Origin: Haemonchus contortus
Taxonomy: Eukaryota; Nematoda; Chromadorea; Rhabditida; Trichostrongylidae
Assembly (NCBI GenBank): GCA_000469685.2
Contig: LS997563.1
Coordinates: 33,758,468 to 33,822,467 of the forward strand
Length of the DNA stretch: 64,000 nucleotides
Reading direction: 5' to 3'
Within the stretch, counting starts at the first letter, position 1, and each line of letters starts with the position of its first letter. Positions 53,541-64,000 of the stretch are shown here, in pieces. The translations under genes and the position numbers were made by a program. The notes below the pieces were generated by a model. It was not told the origin of the DNA, did not search any database, and was given only the letters and a program-made list of their open reading frames with translations.

Positions 53541-55101
53541 CAGAAGAACTTAAACAACAAAATCGGACAAACACTACTTGCAGCGGTTGCGTCGCGGCCT
53601 TCGCACTGGAGCACGTTATTTGAAGTGTCTGAGCACTGCTGGAAGGCTTTAATGAGAGGAGAGTTCCTCTTTCGTAACTCTGCTTATTGGCGGTCATGTA
53701 GCGCGCTCGAACACGTTATTTTAAGTTATTACCAGTTGTAAGAAATAATTTTCTACGATCAATGGGCTGTTAAACTATAGTTTAGTATGTATGTCTCTTT
53801 CCTGCATGTTTCCTCGTTCATGTTTCTTCCAAGACCATTGATAGGTAGTTACCCACCTCTAGTGAATGGCTAGTGAACACTGTTTGGTTCGGTGTTTCTA
53901 TTTCTGTTGCATGCTTCCTGGTTTGTGTTCCTTCTGAGACCTTCACTGATAGAGGGTTGAACACTGGTTTGGTGGTATGCCAACTTCTGTACACTTGAGT
54001 ACATTTCGCATTCTCGGTGCGAGGCAATCTTAATCAAGTGTAAGGACTGCATTTTCACCGTGCGTCCGCATATCTTTAGCATGGCGAGTAAAAAAATTAA
54101 AAACTGAAGAGAATGGCAACACAAGAAGGTAAAGCATCTTGAGAAAAATTATTAACTGGAAAAGTTTTAATGATGCTGGTCAGAAACTTTGTTTTGTGCA
54201 CCGGTGAAATGTGAAATGCGAAACGAAGTGGAAATTCTATAGAGCTATGAACCGCGACTTCAGTGTTTTTTTCTATTTTGCACAAAATCAACACGCTTAG
54301 CCAATTACAACGGGAAGTTTTCTGCCGATAAACTGCTAAGAAACTTAATTATTTTTATTGGAGCTTTGGTTTTCATTGCTGTTATTCGCTTCATTCAACA
54401 ACTTTAACTTGCTGCATATCGACATGCGAGCTGCACAATGATCATGGAGTTTCCACACCTAATTAAGATCGCCTCGCGCCCTCAAGCCTTGCGTTTGTTT
54501 CACTCCCCAGCTAATCAGCCTTTCTGTTTTCTTTCTGCACAGTGCTGGCGATTACACACAACGTGTAGACGTTCTTCAAACCCCTCTTTGGCTTTAACAT
54601 CGTCATCCCTAGCCTCTTTCGATTTGATGAATCAATTGTATAGAAGTTGGCATATCCCTAAATCAGGGTTCAGCATTTTATCAATCAAGGTCATTACTCA
54701 GCAGTTGTCTCAGAAGAAACACAAACCAAGAAGCATGCAATAGAAATAGAAACACATAACAGTGTTCACTAGTCATTCACTAGGGGTGGGTAACTACCTA
54801 TCAATGGTCTTGGAAGAAACATGAACGAGGAAACATGCAGGAAAGAGACATACATACTAAACTATAGTTTAACAGCCCATTGATCGTAGAAAATTATTTC
54901 TTACAACTGGTAGTAACTTAAAATAACGTGTTCGAGCGCGCTACATGACCGCCAATAAGCAGAGTTACGAAAGAGGAACCCTCCTCTCATCAAAGCCTTC
55001 CCGCAGTGCTCAGGCACTTCAAATAACGTGCTCCAGTGCGAAGGCCGCGACGCAACCGCCGCAAGTAGTGTTTGTCCGATTTTGTTGTTTAAGTTCTTCT
55101 T
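53541..55101. mobile_element. Large foldback element with about 450-520-bp inverted arms
   Basis: The left arm begins AGAAGAACTTAAACAACAAA and the right arm ends with its complement near 55101. The arms match closely through AACTATAGTTTA, the CCTGCATGTTTCCTCGTTC region and TCTATTTCTGTTGCATGCTT, to about 53990 on the left and 54637 on the right. Weaker, gapped complementarity extends inward (GGCAATCTTAATCAAGTGT with its partner near 54465). The identical 60-odd-codon frames at both ends are the same repeat read on opposite strands. No transposase is recognised. Confidence 0.8.
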
Positions 55102-55730
55102 GCTGAGCCATCTCGACCTAGGGATATCGATCGACGGCCACTTCGGTATTATCAATCAATGCAACCGTTGGGAATGAATTAGGTTCAGCTTCTAGAAGTA
55201 AAGGTAGCTTTGACTTTTGGTGGTCAGGGTAATTTAGTTATTTGGCTGGGCCTCAAGAAGTGCGGAGCACCGGGATGAATGAGATGTTTCGCTACAATGG
55301 TTGTGAGTATTCAATTTATACTACTGACTTTTTTTTCAATAGTATACCGACAGTATAGGGGGTACTGTGTCACACGTTCACGGGCGTTAGAATCTGACCT
55401 TCAGAGTAGGCTACCCCACCATTTCTGCGCTCTAGCGCCTAGTGTTAGAGAAGGGCTGTATCCCTTACCCCAACCATATTTTCAACACATATATATGTGT
55501 AATTACTATTCATGTAGTTCGCACCTGGCAACGCGTAGGCAATTCGTGGATGTCTTTCGCGCTGAAACTTCGTGCATTGGACACAGACGCCTCCTTTTGT
55601 AGCACTCCTCAGTCAGCGAATCATTTGACGATTCTTCTTTTGTTTCGATGCAGGATATCAAGCGAACACGGAGCTCATTTATATAGTTGTGCTAACGGGT
55701 GATGGACCCCGTTGATGCAACCCTTCATAG

Positions 55731-55826
55731 ATTGATTACCTGAAAAAATTTAAGGGTCACGCCTATAAGGCTGCTTTCATAGTCCACGATTTGGCCCGCG
55801 ACCAGTCGCGACCGATAGCTCAGGTA
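55731..55826 (+). CDS. Candidate internal exon, unrecognised
   Basis: The segment lies between the acceptor CCCTTCATAG and the donor CTCAG|GTAAGG and is open in one frame for 32 codons (IDYLKKFKGHAYKAAFIVHD, then LARDQSRPIAQ). It reads like genuine coding sequence. No flanking exon could be joined with confidence. Confidence 0.35.
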
Positions 55827-56277
55827 AGGAAAATAGTTTAGAAATGTAATCGTTGCTTAAAATCCACTGAATAGTTTGCGAAGCGCACTCTGTGCACCTG
55901 CGCCAGGATCACATTTTATTTCACGTCGCACATCTTACACCATTCATAGGAATTCGGATAATGAAATTGATTTACACTCGTCCATGTTTTCATATGTGTT
56001 CAGTCTCAACTTTTTGAATTTGGTTCTAGATGTGTCACCCCATTTCTCTCCGCTCCAATCCAGTTCGGCTTTTTATTCTCCAATCCTACTCGCCACTGCG
56101 CCCTTTGCGCCGTTGCTTTACAGCGCACCGCAACTGAAGTCCATTCTGAAATCTTTGCCGCTTCCTCCGAGTATTGTCTCTTTGTAGATTCTTACTTTCG
56201 CTCACTCCAATCCCATTTTCTTGTCTCATTATGCTGTGCTCTTTAAGGGGAATTCCGAACTTGGTTGAGCGCTGGAG

Positions 56278-57768
56278 ATGTCTGCAATCTCGTCAAACTC
56301 AGGAGGAGATGGTAAGTCAGTTAAATTGTATAAGAAATTTTAAACATCTTTTTCATACTCAAGAAATCTTCGGCAATGATTTTCTGTTCCAGGAGATACC
56401 AAATTAATTATTCTCACCGATTAGCCAAAAGTCGAACTCTCCTACTTCGCGTGTTCTACTGCTTTTACCTAGACTCGATAATCGCAGGGCCTATCGTTTT
56501 CGTCCTATGGACACAAAATGGAGTCCAGAATTAGCGGTTATTGTAGTGCTATCCCTAAGTTACTGTTCAGAATCGGAAAATCTACTACCAGCAGATAAAT
56601 CAGACACGTACCATTTAACGGATTTTCCCAACGAATTCATGCAGGATTCAGTTCCAGGGGAATTAATGCAAACTCAGTCCTAGGAAATCATGGCTTTGTA
56701 AAAATTTTTTTGTCGAGGTGAGGGTGAACTGCGTGGTAGCGCGGAAAATTCATTGATTGTGTGATTCTCCACATCGTTGTGTATCTCTCGCCAGAGGTGG
56801 GTTAAGGGATCGCCAAATCCATCTTTCCTCCGATTTTTTTATGACAGCATCCAAAACTATTTTCACGATGTTCTGATTTTCCAAATCTCCATTACGAAGC
56901 TTTCCTCGAAGGCCTATCAGATGTGCTTTTGGCCTGCTTTCTCCTGAACAGTGTTTTCAAAGAAGCTGTTGATAAAGAAGGAAACCTTGCTTTTTGTCAT
57001 GCAGTTATGGCTGTTCCATGTGTTCCAATTGACTCACTTATAGTATTGAATTTAAGGCGGTGCATCTCGCGATTCTGGACATAATCAAGCTCCGAGGAGG
57101 CTTTTCGACGGTAACGCATCAGATTCTGATGGCTCTTCCGATGGTACTTTTTTCTTTTAGATTTCATTAGGTTTTTCTTTTCACAGCGCAGTATTCATAG
57201 TACAAGCATTTTTCTCAAAAAAAAAAAAAAGAATGGTGCTCTCTTGTCGACGTTCAATGCACTTGCATGTGATCGGGTTCCTTAAGCAAGAAGTCTCAGA
57301 CTAGAAAGAGAGTTTCCTCTCACCCTACCTGGCATGGAACTCGAAGAACATCAGAGTCATTAATCAAAGTAAAGCAATTTTGGCGATATTCAGATCGTGT
57401 ACTGTTAGATACTGAGAACACAAATCGCGGTGGATGTCTGAAACCAGATCGGGCCCGTGACGATCAGCCAGGCTCGAGCAGAGGAAGAGCACCGCAACAG
57501 GTACGATTACCTACATCTACATCATTCAATGACTAGAACGGATTTCATTTTTGCATTCTCGTTTTTGATCCTCTTCCGTGCGTGGAATATCTGTCCGAGC
57601 TCGATTAAAAGCCTCTTGTTCCTGCTATATTTCACCTTTTCAAGTGGTCTCCTCCAATTGCAATTATCCTTTTTTTATTCATCTTCTTAGTTGAAGAGGC
57701 TGTTGTCAGTGGACGTGCTATGGCTTGGGAGCATGAATGCTTGGAGTTTTTTGTTAGGAACATTCTAG
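56278..57768 (+). CDS. Start of an unrecognised plus-strand gene
   Basis: Exons 56278-56311 (MSAISSNSGGD), 57057-57143 (GASRDSGHNQAPRRLFDGNA then SDSDGSSD) and 57691-57768 (EEAVVSGRAMAWEHECLEFF then VRNIL) join in phase 1 at both junctions. Donors are G|GTAAGT and G|GTACTT; the last acceptor is TTCATCTTCTTAG. The N-terminus is Ser/Gly/Asp-rich and probably disordered. A further segment with good splice signals, 57448-57500, would shift the frame, so it may be an alternative exon. A phase-compatible continuation may start at 59857 (acceptor TTCTCTATTTCCAG, reading LSNFFLDIAQSIN). No family is recognised. Confidence 0.4.
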
Positions 57769-58420
57769 GTCAGAGAAATAGGAGTGATCCCTTTGTGCTG
57801 CGCTTGGAGGGCGAACTTACATAATGTTTTTAGCCTTTATTGGCTTGGCTAGAAAGTGTATACTCGGTTAATTACCACTATTTTCACGCTTTACATTAAT
57901 CTTTTCGGGAGATTTTTTCTGGTGACGTCGTCCTATTTACCGTCCTACTTACACTGTGGATGATATTTGCGTTTTACGGATGTTTGATACTTTGAAGAGC
58001 TATTTCTGCAAAGGCCTTATTTTGATTGCATCATTTCTTCCTCAGCTTTTATATTCATTTTCGCGTTTGAGTTGAAATGTTATTTTAATTTATCAAATTG
58101 TGCGGTCAAAATTGTTGCCTCTTTAGCAGGATAGACATGTGACCTCCATGTCCTTTCCATAAGAGCGAAGTTGAAACGTTGTGTCAGAATTTCGAGTTGT
58201 ACTTTGGTCAACAGAGTGGTGTATCATTCGACACACTCCCTAGTTTGCTACTTGAATATGAGGAGATTATTTAGAGAATTAGAACGATAATTAATCTGTA
58301 GTTTTTCTCAAACATAGTGTTTACAGAAGTTGTCTTTTGAGTCCTAAGATAGTCAAATTCTGTAGGGGATATGAAATTTGCACTATTTTTATTGACGTAC
58401 TTCTGGCTAAATAGCCTTAC

Positions 58421-58609
58421 CTGCTTGATTGTTACAGTGGATCCGTAAAGTTCGTTGGCTGTCCATCTACGAGCCGTAGTTCGTGGTTGATGGTAGACAT
58501 TGATAGGGTTCCAGAGGAAGGATTGATTGTTCGGAAATTGCAGCGCTTGTAAGATATCGACGTTAGGGGACGATGGCGGACTGAGAGGAGTGTTAAGATA
58601 TTGATTCAT
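58421..58609 (-). CDS. Candidate first exon of a minus-strand gene
   Basis: 63 codons from a Met at 58609 (MNQYLNTPLSPPSSPNVDIL) run to a strong donor CAG|GTAAGG at 58420. The text is Pro/Asn-rich then charged (TTARRWTANELYGSTVTIKQ) and looks coding. The frame is open farther upstream, so the true start is uncertain, and no downstream exon was found. It would overlap the plus-strand candidate gene. Confidence 0.35.
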
Positions 58610-58890
58610 TTTTAACAAAAAAGTGTTTAGTGGGGCAGTTGAGGAGCGGTGCATACCTTCCTCCGCTCGCGTTTTTTTTTTGCCCGTATTCAAGCATCTA
58701 TCATCATTTCGGCGCGGTAATAAAAGCCACTGCAAAGATCTTTTTGCTTTACAATGCCATTTCATCAGCTTCTATACCCCTTTGGCTGCCTTTGATGCAG
58801 GCTGCGTTTAAGAAACAGCAGAAATTACAAGTGGTCAAATTTTAAGTCCGAATGGCTGAGGCTGAGGTCGTACTCGAGAACTTTAATGTA

Positions 58891-59416
58891 CAGTAGCGCT
58901 CAAAAGTCTTCGGCTAAACGCTTCTACGCTTTTTCCTTCATAACTTTTTTCTTAGTGGATCAAATCGCGCGGAATTTTGATATGTTTAACTACTGCATAT
59001 CTTCCCATATCCAATACTATTTGACTGCAAAGCAGTAATATCCACAGATATAGCAAGGAGTTTGTTGCGGTAGCAGACTTCGCGAAAAGCAAAGTCAATG
59101 GCGTTTACAGCTATTCGCAACTTAAGTGCGTTGTTATTCTCTACTGTGTTCGGCATGAGCGTTCGTACGCTTCAGATATGGCAAAAATGGAAGGAGTTCT
59201 AGAAGGACCATCATCCGTATATCCAGTCGATTTTGAGTTCAAGCTCTTTGAGATATATGGAACATGATCAGATCGCAGATTAATAGTGATAAATAATCAC
59301 AGTACACCCATGCCACACACATTGAAATTTCGCATGATTAGATCTAGTAAGGAAGGAGTTACGACTGAAAAGTACGGCTGAAGAACCATTTGGCCGAAGA
59401 CTTTTGAGCGCTACTG
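58891..59416 (+). repeat. Tc1-like MITE, copy B (complete)
   Basis: This 526-bp element has 24-bp near-perfect inverted termini (CAGTAGCGCTCAAAAGTCTT... and ...AAGACTTTTGAGCGCTACTG). It is preceded by TA at 58889-58890; the right flank is CA, one base off. No coding capacity is seen. Copies A and C share its interior. Confidence 0.82.
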
Positions 59417-60164
59417 CATCTCAGGTATTGGTCTAACTAATATGGGTTACCAAGGTTTTCGAATCTGTTGTCGAGGACTTGACTATGCGAGGTGAGTTGA
59501 AATGGCGAAAAACTACAGTTAAGCAATTTGAGAGGGTAGAATTTGTACAAGAAATGTAAAAGGAGTTTGTTCATAAGTTTAGCAATTGCAATCCATTACA
59601 TTTGAAACTTCTTGATGGACTTTTCTCATTACACCTACCAATGATTCAAGTAAAATTAGCTGGATCGCCCAATTTTTTAAATAAATCAGCTAAATTTTGT
59701 TGGAACAGCATTGAATACGTTGTCCAAAAAACTTGTTCTACTTTTCTTCTGCGCTACACCCGGTGAGGGGTGCAAACATGACAAAGGGACCTGCACGGGA
59801 AAGTTTTTATTCTACTTGATTTTTTTTATCTTTTACATTATGTTCTCTATTTCCAGGACTGTCAAACTTCTTTCTTGATATCGCTCAATCTATCAATGTT
59901 TACATACGAATCACATCTTTATAATAGTGTCTCCTTAAGTTCTGAACTCAACCGAATCTAGTGGAGCCTAGGAAATGCCATTGAGAGGAATGGAGGGCAG
60001 GCAGACTGAAGTGGGTTACTATTATTGCGCATAAACTTTATTGCAGCTTTTTATGACCTTATGCTGGGCGTTTGGGCATTGTACCACTTTTACTTTTTGC
60101 AACACTTATTCGTAATTTTCATTATTTATACTCAAAAGTTACAATTTTCTCTCATTCTTGAATA

Positions 60165-60257
60165 AGACCAACTTTATGATCAGAACACCCAACTTTGGTT
60201 ATTCCTTTTGCTTTGACTTGTCTCTGATGTTTGAGAATACAAACCAGTTCAAGAGGT
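60165..60257 (+). CDS. Candidate exon, unrecognised
   Basis: An open segment with text MIRTPNFGYSFCFDLSLMFE then NTNQFKR ends at donor AG|GTGAGA near 60257. The acceptor is probably CATTCTTGAATAAG. It may belong to the gene starting at 56278. Confidence 0.35.
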
Positions 60258-63200
60258 GAGAATTTTATTAGTTTACAGTTTTATGTCTGCCGGTGTGGAA
60301 TGCGAAATTTTCGGTATAGTGCAGGAATGTTATAATTCACAGAATTAGAATGACTGATGGTGTAAGAATGCGCGGAGGGTTTATGCGTTGGCTTTTTCCA
60401 TGACCCTGCGCCATCCTGTCGTTACTTTTTATAGGCCCTGCACGTTTAATGCCACCATTCGGGTGTTCGGTATTACCAGACCTTACTCTCTCGGAATTCG
60501 GTCCGACAACCTAACAAGAGTAAGCTGTTAGTTACAGGATCGTGTGAGGATTGATGGTACGGGTTTCTATTGCTTCCTATCCGAAAGCCTTTTACGTCCT
60601 GTAAGAGTTGTAAGTTCATTAATGAGGCTTCAGAGCTTTCGGTTTTGTTCTCCCTCTTTCAATCTGTCCTATTTCGGAAAGGAACCTGGGGTGTGCTTGA
60701 AGTTAAATTAGACTCAGAAGATGGTGGGAGAGCGAAATTTCGGTGTTAACAGCAAAGATTCATCTTGTCATTCATCTCTTCTCATTTCAGCTTGAAGAGT
60801 TATCTCTATTCTTAAATCAAATTAGATCTTCAATCAATTCAAAAATCTTGTGCACCTTCTCTTAGTGATGTCACTAAGTATAAATCAAACAATCATTCTG
60901 ATTTTTCCCATGATTCTGAGCAGTTCAAGCCCGATTCTATCCAGTGCGCTGTCAAGTATCATATAAGCTGTCGTGCAATTGCTAATCGTTGCTTTTTTGC
61001 GATTTCTACTTGCTCTTCACTTCAAACCGCCTACACATATGCGAACTAGATGTCTGTGCAGTGCCACATGTAACCTCTTCGTTCCTCCACGCTTGCAGCC
61101 CTATCATCAATTTCTGTTGTTTTAAGCACCTTGGATCGCTGCAAATATTGAAGTTATATGTCTTCCACACCAGCAAGAATGTGTCGTGCCTTCACAGTAG
61201 TGTTAGTCATACGCAAGGTATTCTTTGCTAGGAATTTTAGGCCCCTTCCTATTCAAGCTATTTTGTTAGGCTAAATGCTATGTCTGCCGTTGATCGTGCG
61301 ATTTTAATTACTCTTGTTATATACAACTAATTGTCACAGAAACCTATCTACGGCTGACTTGTGCAGCGATGGCAGGAAGAAAAAAAAGTGCAAGAAACTC
61401 AGAAAAAGGGGCTCCATATTTTGAGGTCTAAAGCTGCTGATGAGATGAGAATTTCGAAAAACTCGATCGCAAGATTCTTAAATCTCAACGGCAATGATCT
61501 CTGGCTTCGCCAGATACCAATCCGATTATATCATACCCCTAGGAAGATATTATTCAAACAATGCTGCGGAGATGTAAAAAATTGTCGAGAGCCTGATGAA
61601 GTCGTGTCAAACTGTCGTTCCGCAACGAGATTCGAATGCAACATAGACTGCGCTAGTGATATGAAGGTCTGGAAAGTTGTCCAGGAGCGAAAATTCAGTA
61701 TGAGAATCCGGTTTGTCCAACGACCTCATGGTGAAATAAAATGCAATATTCGCAGAACTTCACGGACAACATATTTCTTCCACGGCATAACCTCATTTCC
61801 ATCGTAACCACGTCATATGTACGATGCATCGAAAAAAGCGCTTGGGCAAGGACACGGGGCCGGGTTATGAATTGTCTCCATATACGTTGCTTATTGGAGG
61901 TCATCTGTCATTAAAGCCCAACTTTGTCAATTAGTCTTTCCTCTATTCTTCACTGTCATAGGAGATACAGCAAACTGCAATTTTTTTCTGTTCGGCCTCG
62001 TAGCGACAGATCTGTACTTAATCGGTTGTTATGAGGAGCAGGACACGTGGTCATTGCAAATGATAGTGCATTAGATAAGCAGGTTTATGTGCACATCCTC
62101 TTGTCGAGTTTTTCATCTGATGTATGCAGCAGCACGACTCTGATTCTAAGTGATGCTAGGAAGGAACCGAATCTATTTCATTCAAAGCTTCTTTCGTACC
62201 TGCCCCTCAAGCATTTTTACCTTGCTTTTGTTTAGTATTTTCTCATTTTTCAAAGTAACTGAATGGTCAGTGTTAAGATGAACTGTGTTCAGTTATGTAG
62301 TCCTATCTTGTGGTCACTCTTACACATTAATCTATATGTCAGTGTCTGTTTGAAATATTTTATGTTTGAAAAGGCTCGGAAATACCTAAAAAGAATTGAG
62401 ATGAGATAAGTGCTTTCTACGCTCAGGGGAAAGTATGCTGACTGACTGCGAATGACTGCATTGGTCAGACATTTTGCAGTGCTACGTACTAAAAATGTAT
62501 AAAGACTAGTTATAAACTTAGATGTTTTAAGGGAGACGACAGACAATGAGCTATGTCGACTCTTTCCTCTTTTTGCAGCAATCTCCTATGAAAATGTCTT
62601 CCAAATGTGAGCTTCAGACCAAACCTGATAAAGCGTTCGAATTGCGTGCGCTAAACATTTGAGCCCGTGAACCATGAGGAATTAAGACACCGTCACCTGA
62701 TCGGTCCACGAATCATTAACAGTTTTCACTGAATTTATAAACTTTGGGCCTTTATCGTACCATTGCTAGAACGTTTCCCACTATCTCTACCCCATATATT
62801 TCAATTTCTTGAGAGCTAATATTTCTTCCTGTTTTGATAACTACAGTTTCGTACAGTCGAACCGCTCTGCTTGGTTTTCCGTTTAGTCAGACGATGGTGA
62901 AGCGAGAGGTCAGAGAAGAATAAACTTCGTATACTTTGCGCTCCACTGTCTATGGGTAACTGTAAAAGGCATAGGTTAACCCTGGCGCTTTGCGCAGATT
63001 TTGGTAGGTTAGGTGTCTATAGCCTTTTTCTCCCAGGTGATGATTTAGGGGTGAAATGTTGTTTCGAATGGAAACTGTTTTCAAGCAGTTATATGGCCTT
63101 TTGACAGATGAGCAGCAATAACTTCGGAGAGATGAGTCGATTGTAGTTGGTAATTGAACCGTGCACGTGTGATAGTGCACTACTCCAGCCTCCAGAACCG

Positions 63201-63680
63201 TCCTATTGTGTTTGAGTGGGACAAAAATGTGTAAAATCGACTTGTTCAGTCTCCCAAGCAAATATCGATATATTTTTGTCCTCCCAGCTGTGAGCCGAAT
63301 CTCATTGTTCCGAGTGCTCGAGAAAATTGGAGTTTGAGCGATAGTGAACTGTTGACTTTACCACTCCTCCAGCCCTCTTCTTTTCAATCCGCGCTGGAGC
63401 GTCCATCCCGAACTGTGTTCCTGTTCTGAGCAACCATTTGTGCATACCCACTTTCCGCTGCATACTCACTTCACTCATATTTCATTAAATCTCCATTACA
63501 CAAACCTTTGCGAAGTTGTCTTGTGCCGGAAACATTCTTGGTTCGAGTTTGCTTTTCGTCGCATATTTTTCTTTCCTTGCATTGTCGTGTCATTACCGTT
63601 GTCAAGACTTTCTTTTCGTAAGTCTTCCTGTGTTTTGGTTATCAGCGAATCTTTGGAAGTTGCTTAACAAATTCCACTTT
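60258..63680. other. Stretch with only weak coding candidates
   Basis: Open frames exist near 60565-60750 (FRKGTWGVLEVKLDSEDGGR in one frame) and 61361-61807. Neither has convincing splice context or recognisable similarity. The first could be a further exon of the plus-strand gene. Confidence 0.3.
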
Positions 63681-63685
63681 GGAAG

Positions 63686-63985
63686 TCACTTATTGGTTTC
63701 TCTAATCACCGAATCGTTCTGGTGTGTTTGAAGACGAAAATGTTTAGCACGGTGAGAGCTGTGCATGCATGCATGCATGCAATTCGACTGCTCTGCTATA
63801 GTCCGCGGGCGTGTTTTTGAAGAACGCAGCGCTGCGTTACACTGCGACATGTACTTCTTCATGGACTGGATGGCACCTGAGTTACTGCATTTATCGTTTA
63901 GTATTTCCAGCAGCTGTGCTGCGGGTTGGGTATGACTAGGTTCCAATAAGAAGTCTTCATGATATATTGTTTTGGTTTTACGCAT
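63686..63985 (-). CDS. Hypothetical open frame at window edge
   Basis: This 99-codon frame has charged, helix-prone text (AAQLLEILNDKC, SMKKYMSQCNAALRSSK) before it enters a TGCA microsatellite. Possibly an exon of a gene extending beyond the window. No family recognised. Confidence 0.25.
   Translation of the reverse strand: MRKTKTIYHEDFLLEPSHTQPAAQLLEILNDKCSNSGAIQSMKKYMSQCNAALRSSKTRPRTIAEQSNCMHACMHSSHRAKHFRLQTHQNDSVIRETNK
63762..63781. repeat. (TGCA)n microsatellite
   Basis: About five TGCA units in a row. Confidence 0.85.
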
Positions 63986-64000
63986 GAAAAAGGAAGGAAA

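Overview
The window reads as nuclear DNA from a clade V parasitic nematode, most likely a strongylid such as a hookworm. The reasons are 52-69 nt introns next to kilobase introns, TTTCAG-type acceptors, an acceptor just upstream of several start codons (spliced-leader sites), closely spaced same-strand genes that look like operons, an irritans-type mariner, tRNA-like SINEs, and a BEL/Pao element with a phlebovirus-type glycoprotein region. The genus is inferred, not read.

Left part (1-14 kb, minus strand). A divergent SLC7-type cationic amino acid transporter runs from 13792 to about 1901 in about 11 exons; all junctions are phase-compatible. A small three-exon gene (1819-888) begins only 81 bp after its stop, suggesting a two-gene operon. 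A dead mariner (9187-10445) lies in transporter intron 2, and a SINE in intron 9. The stretch 14-24 kb holds no gene I can support, only short repeats and a Tc1-like MITE (14588-15046). That MITE has two more copies, at 1-240 and 58891-59416.

Middle part. 24530-26233 has the marks of a non-autonomous Helitron: TC start, 3' hairpin, CTAG end. It is filled with two tandem repeats of 145 bp and 118 bp. SINE copies follow at 27.7 and 28.9 kb. A second operon on the minus strand carries SURF1 (38768-35206, eight exons, cytochrome c oxidase assembly) and a CLCC1-like ER membrane channel (35081 to below 30869). The spliced-leader acceptor lies 102 bp after the SURF1 stop.

Right-middle part (40-55 kb) is a nest of mobile DNA. 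Three copies of a hAT-like palindromic MITE have 8-bp target duplications. One of them (halves at 42130-42139 and 52404-52830) is split by a 10,264-bp insertion, 42140-52403. This insertion has perfect 81-bp terminal INVERTED repeats and a 3-bp duplication, yet carries a BEL/Pao gag-pol-env reading frame of 2431 codons plus a second zinc-knuckle ORF. The gag start lies at the wrong end of the element, so the retroelement looks circularly permuted inside a foldback transposon. The element is also strongly and strand-specifically enriched for the hexamer GGCGCA (+ strand). These two observations are the best candidates for something undescribed. A separate large foldback (53541-55101) follows.

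Right end (55-64 kb). Isolated candidate exons lie on both strands: a plus-strand gene starting at 56278 and a minus-strand exon at 58609-58421. No family could be assigned.
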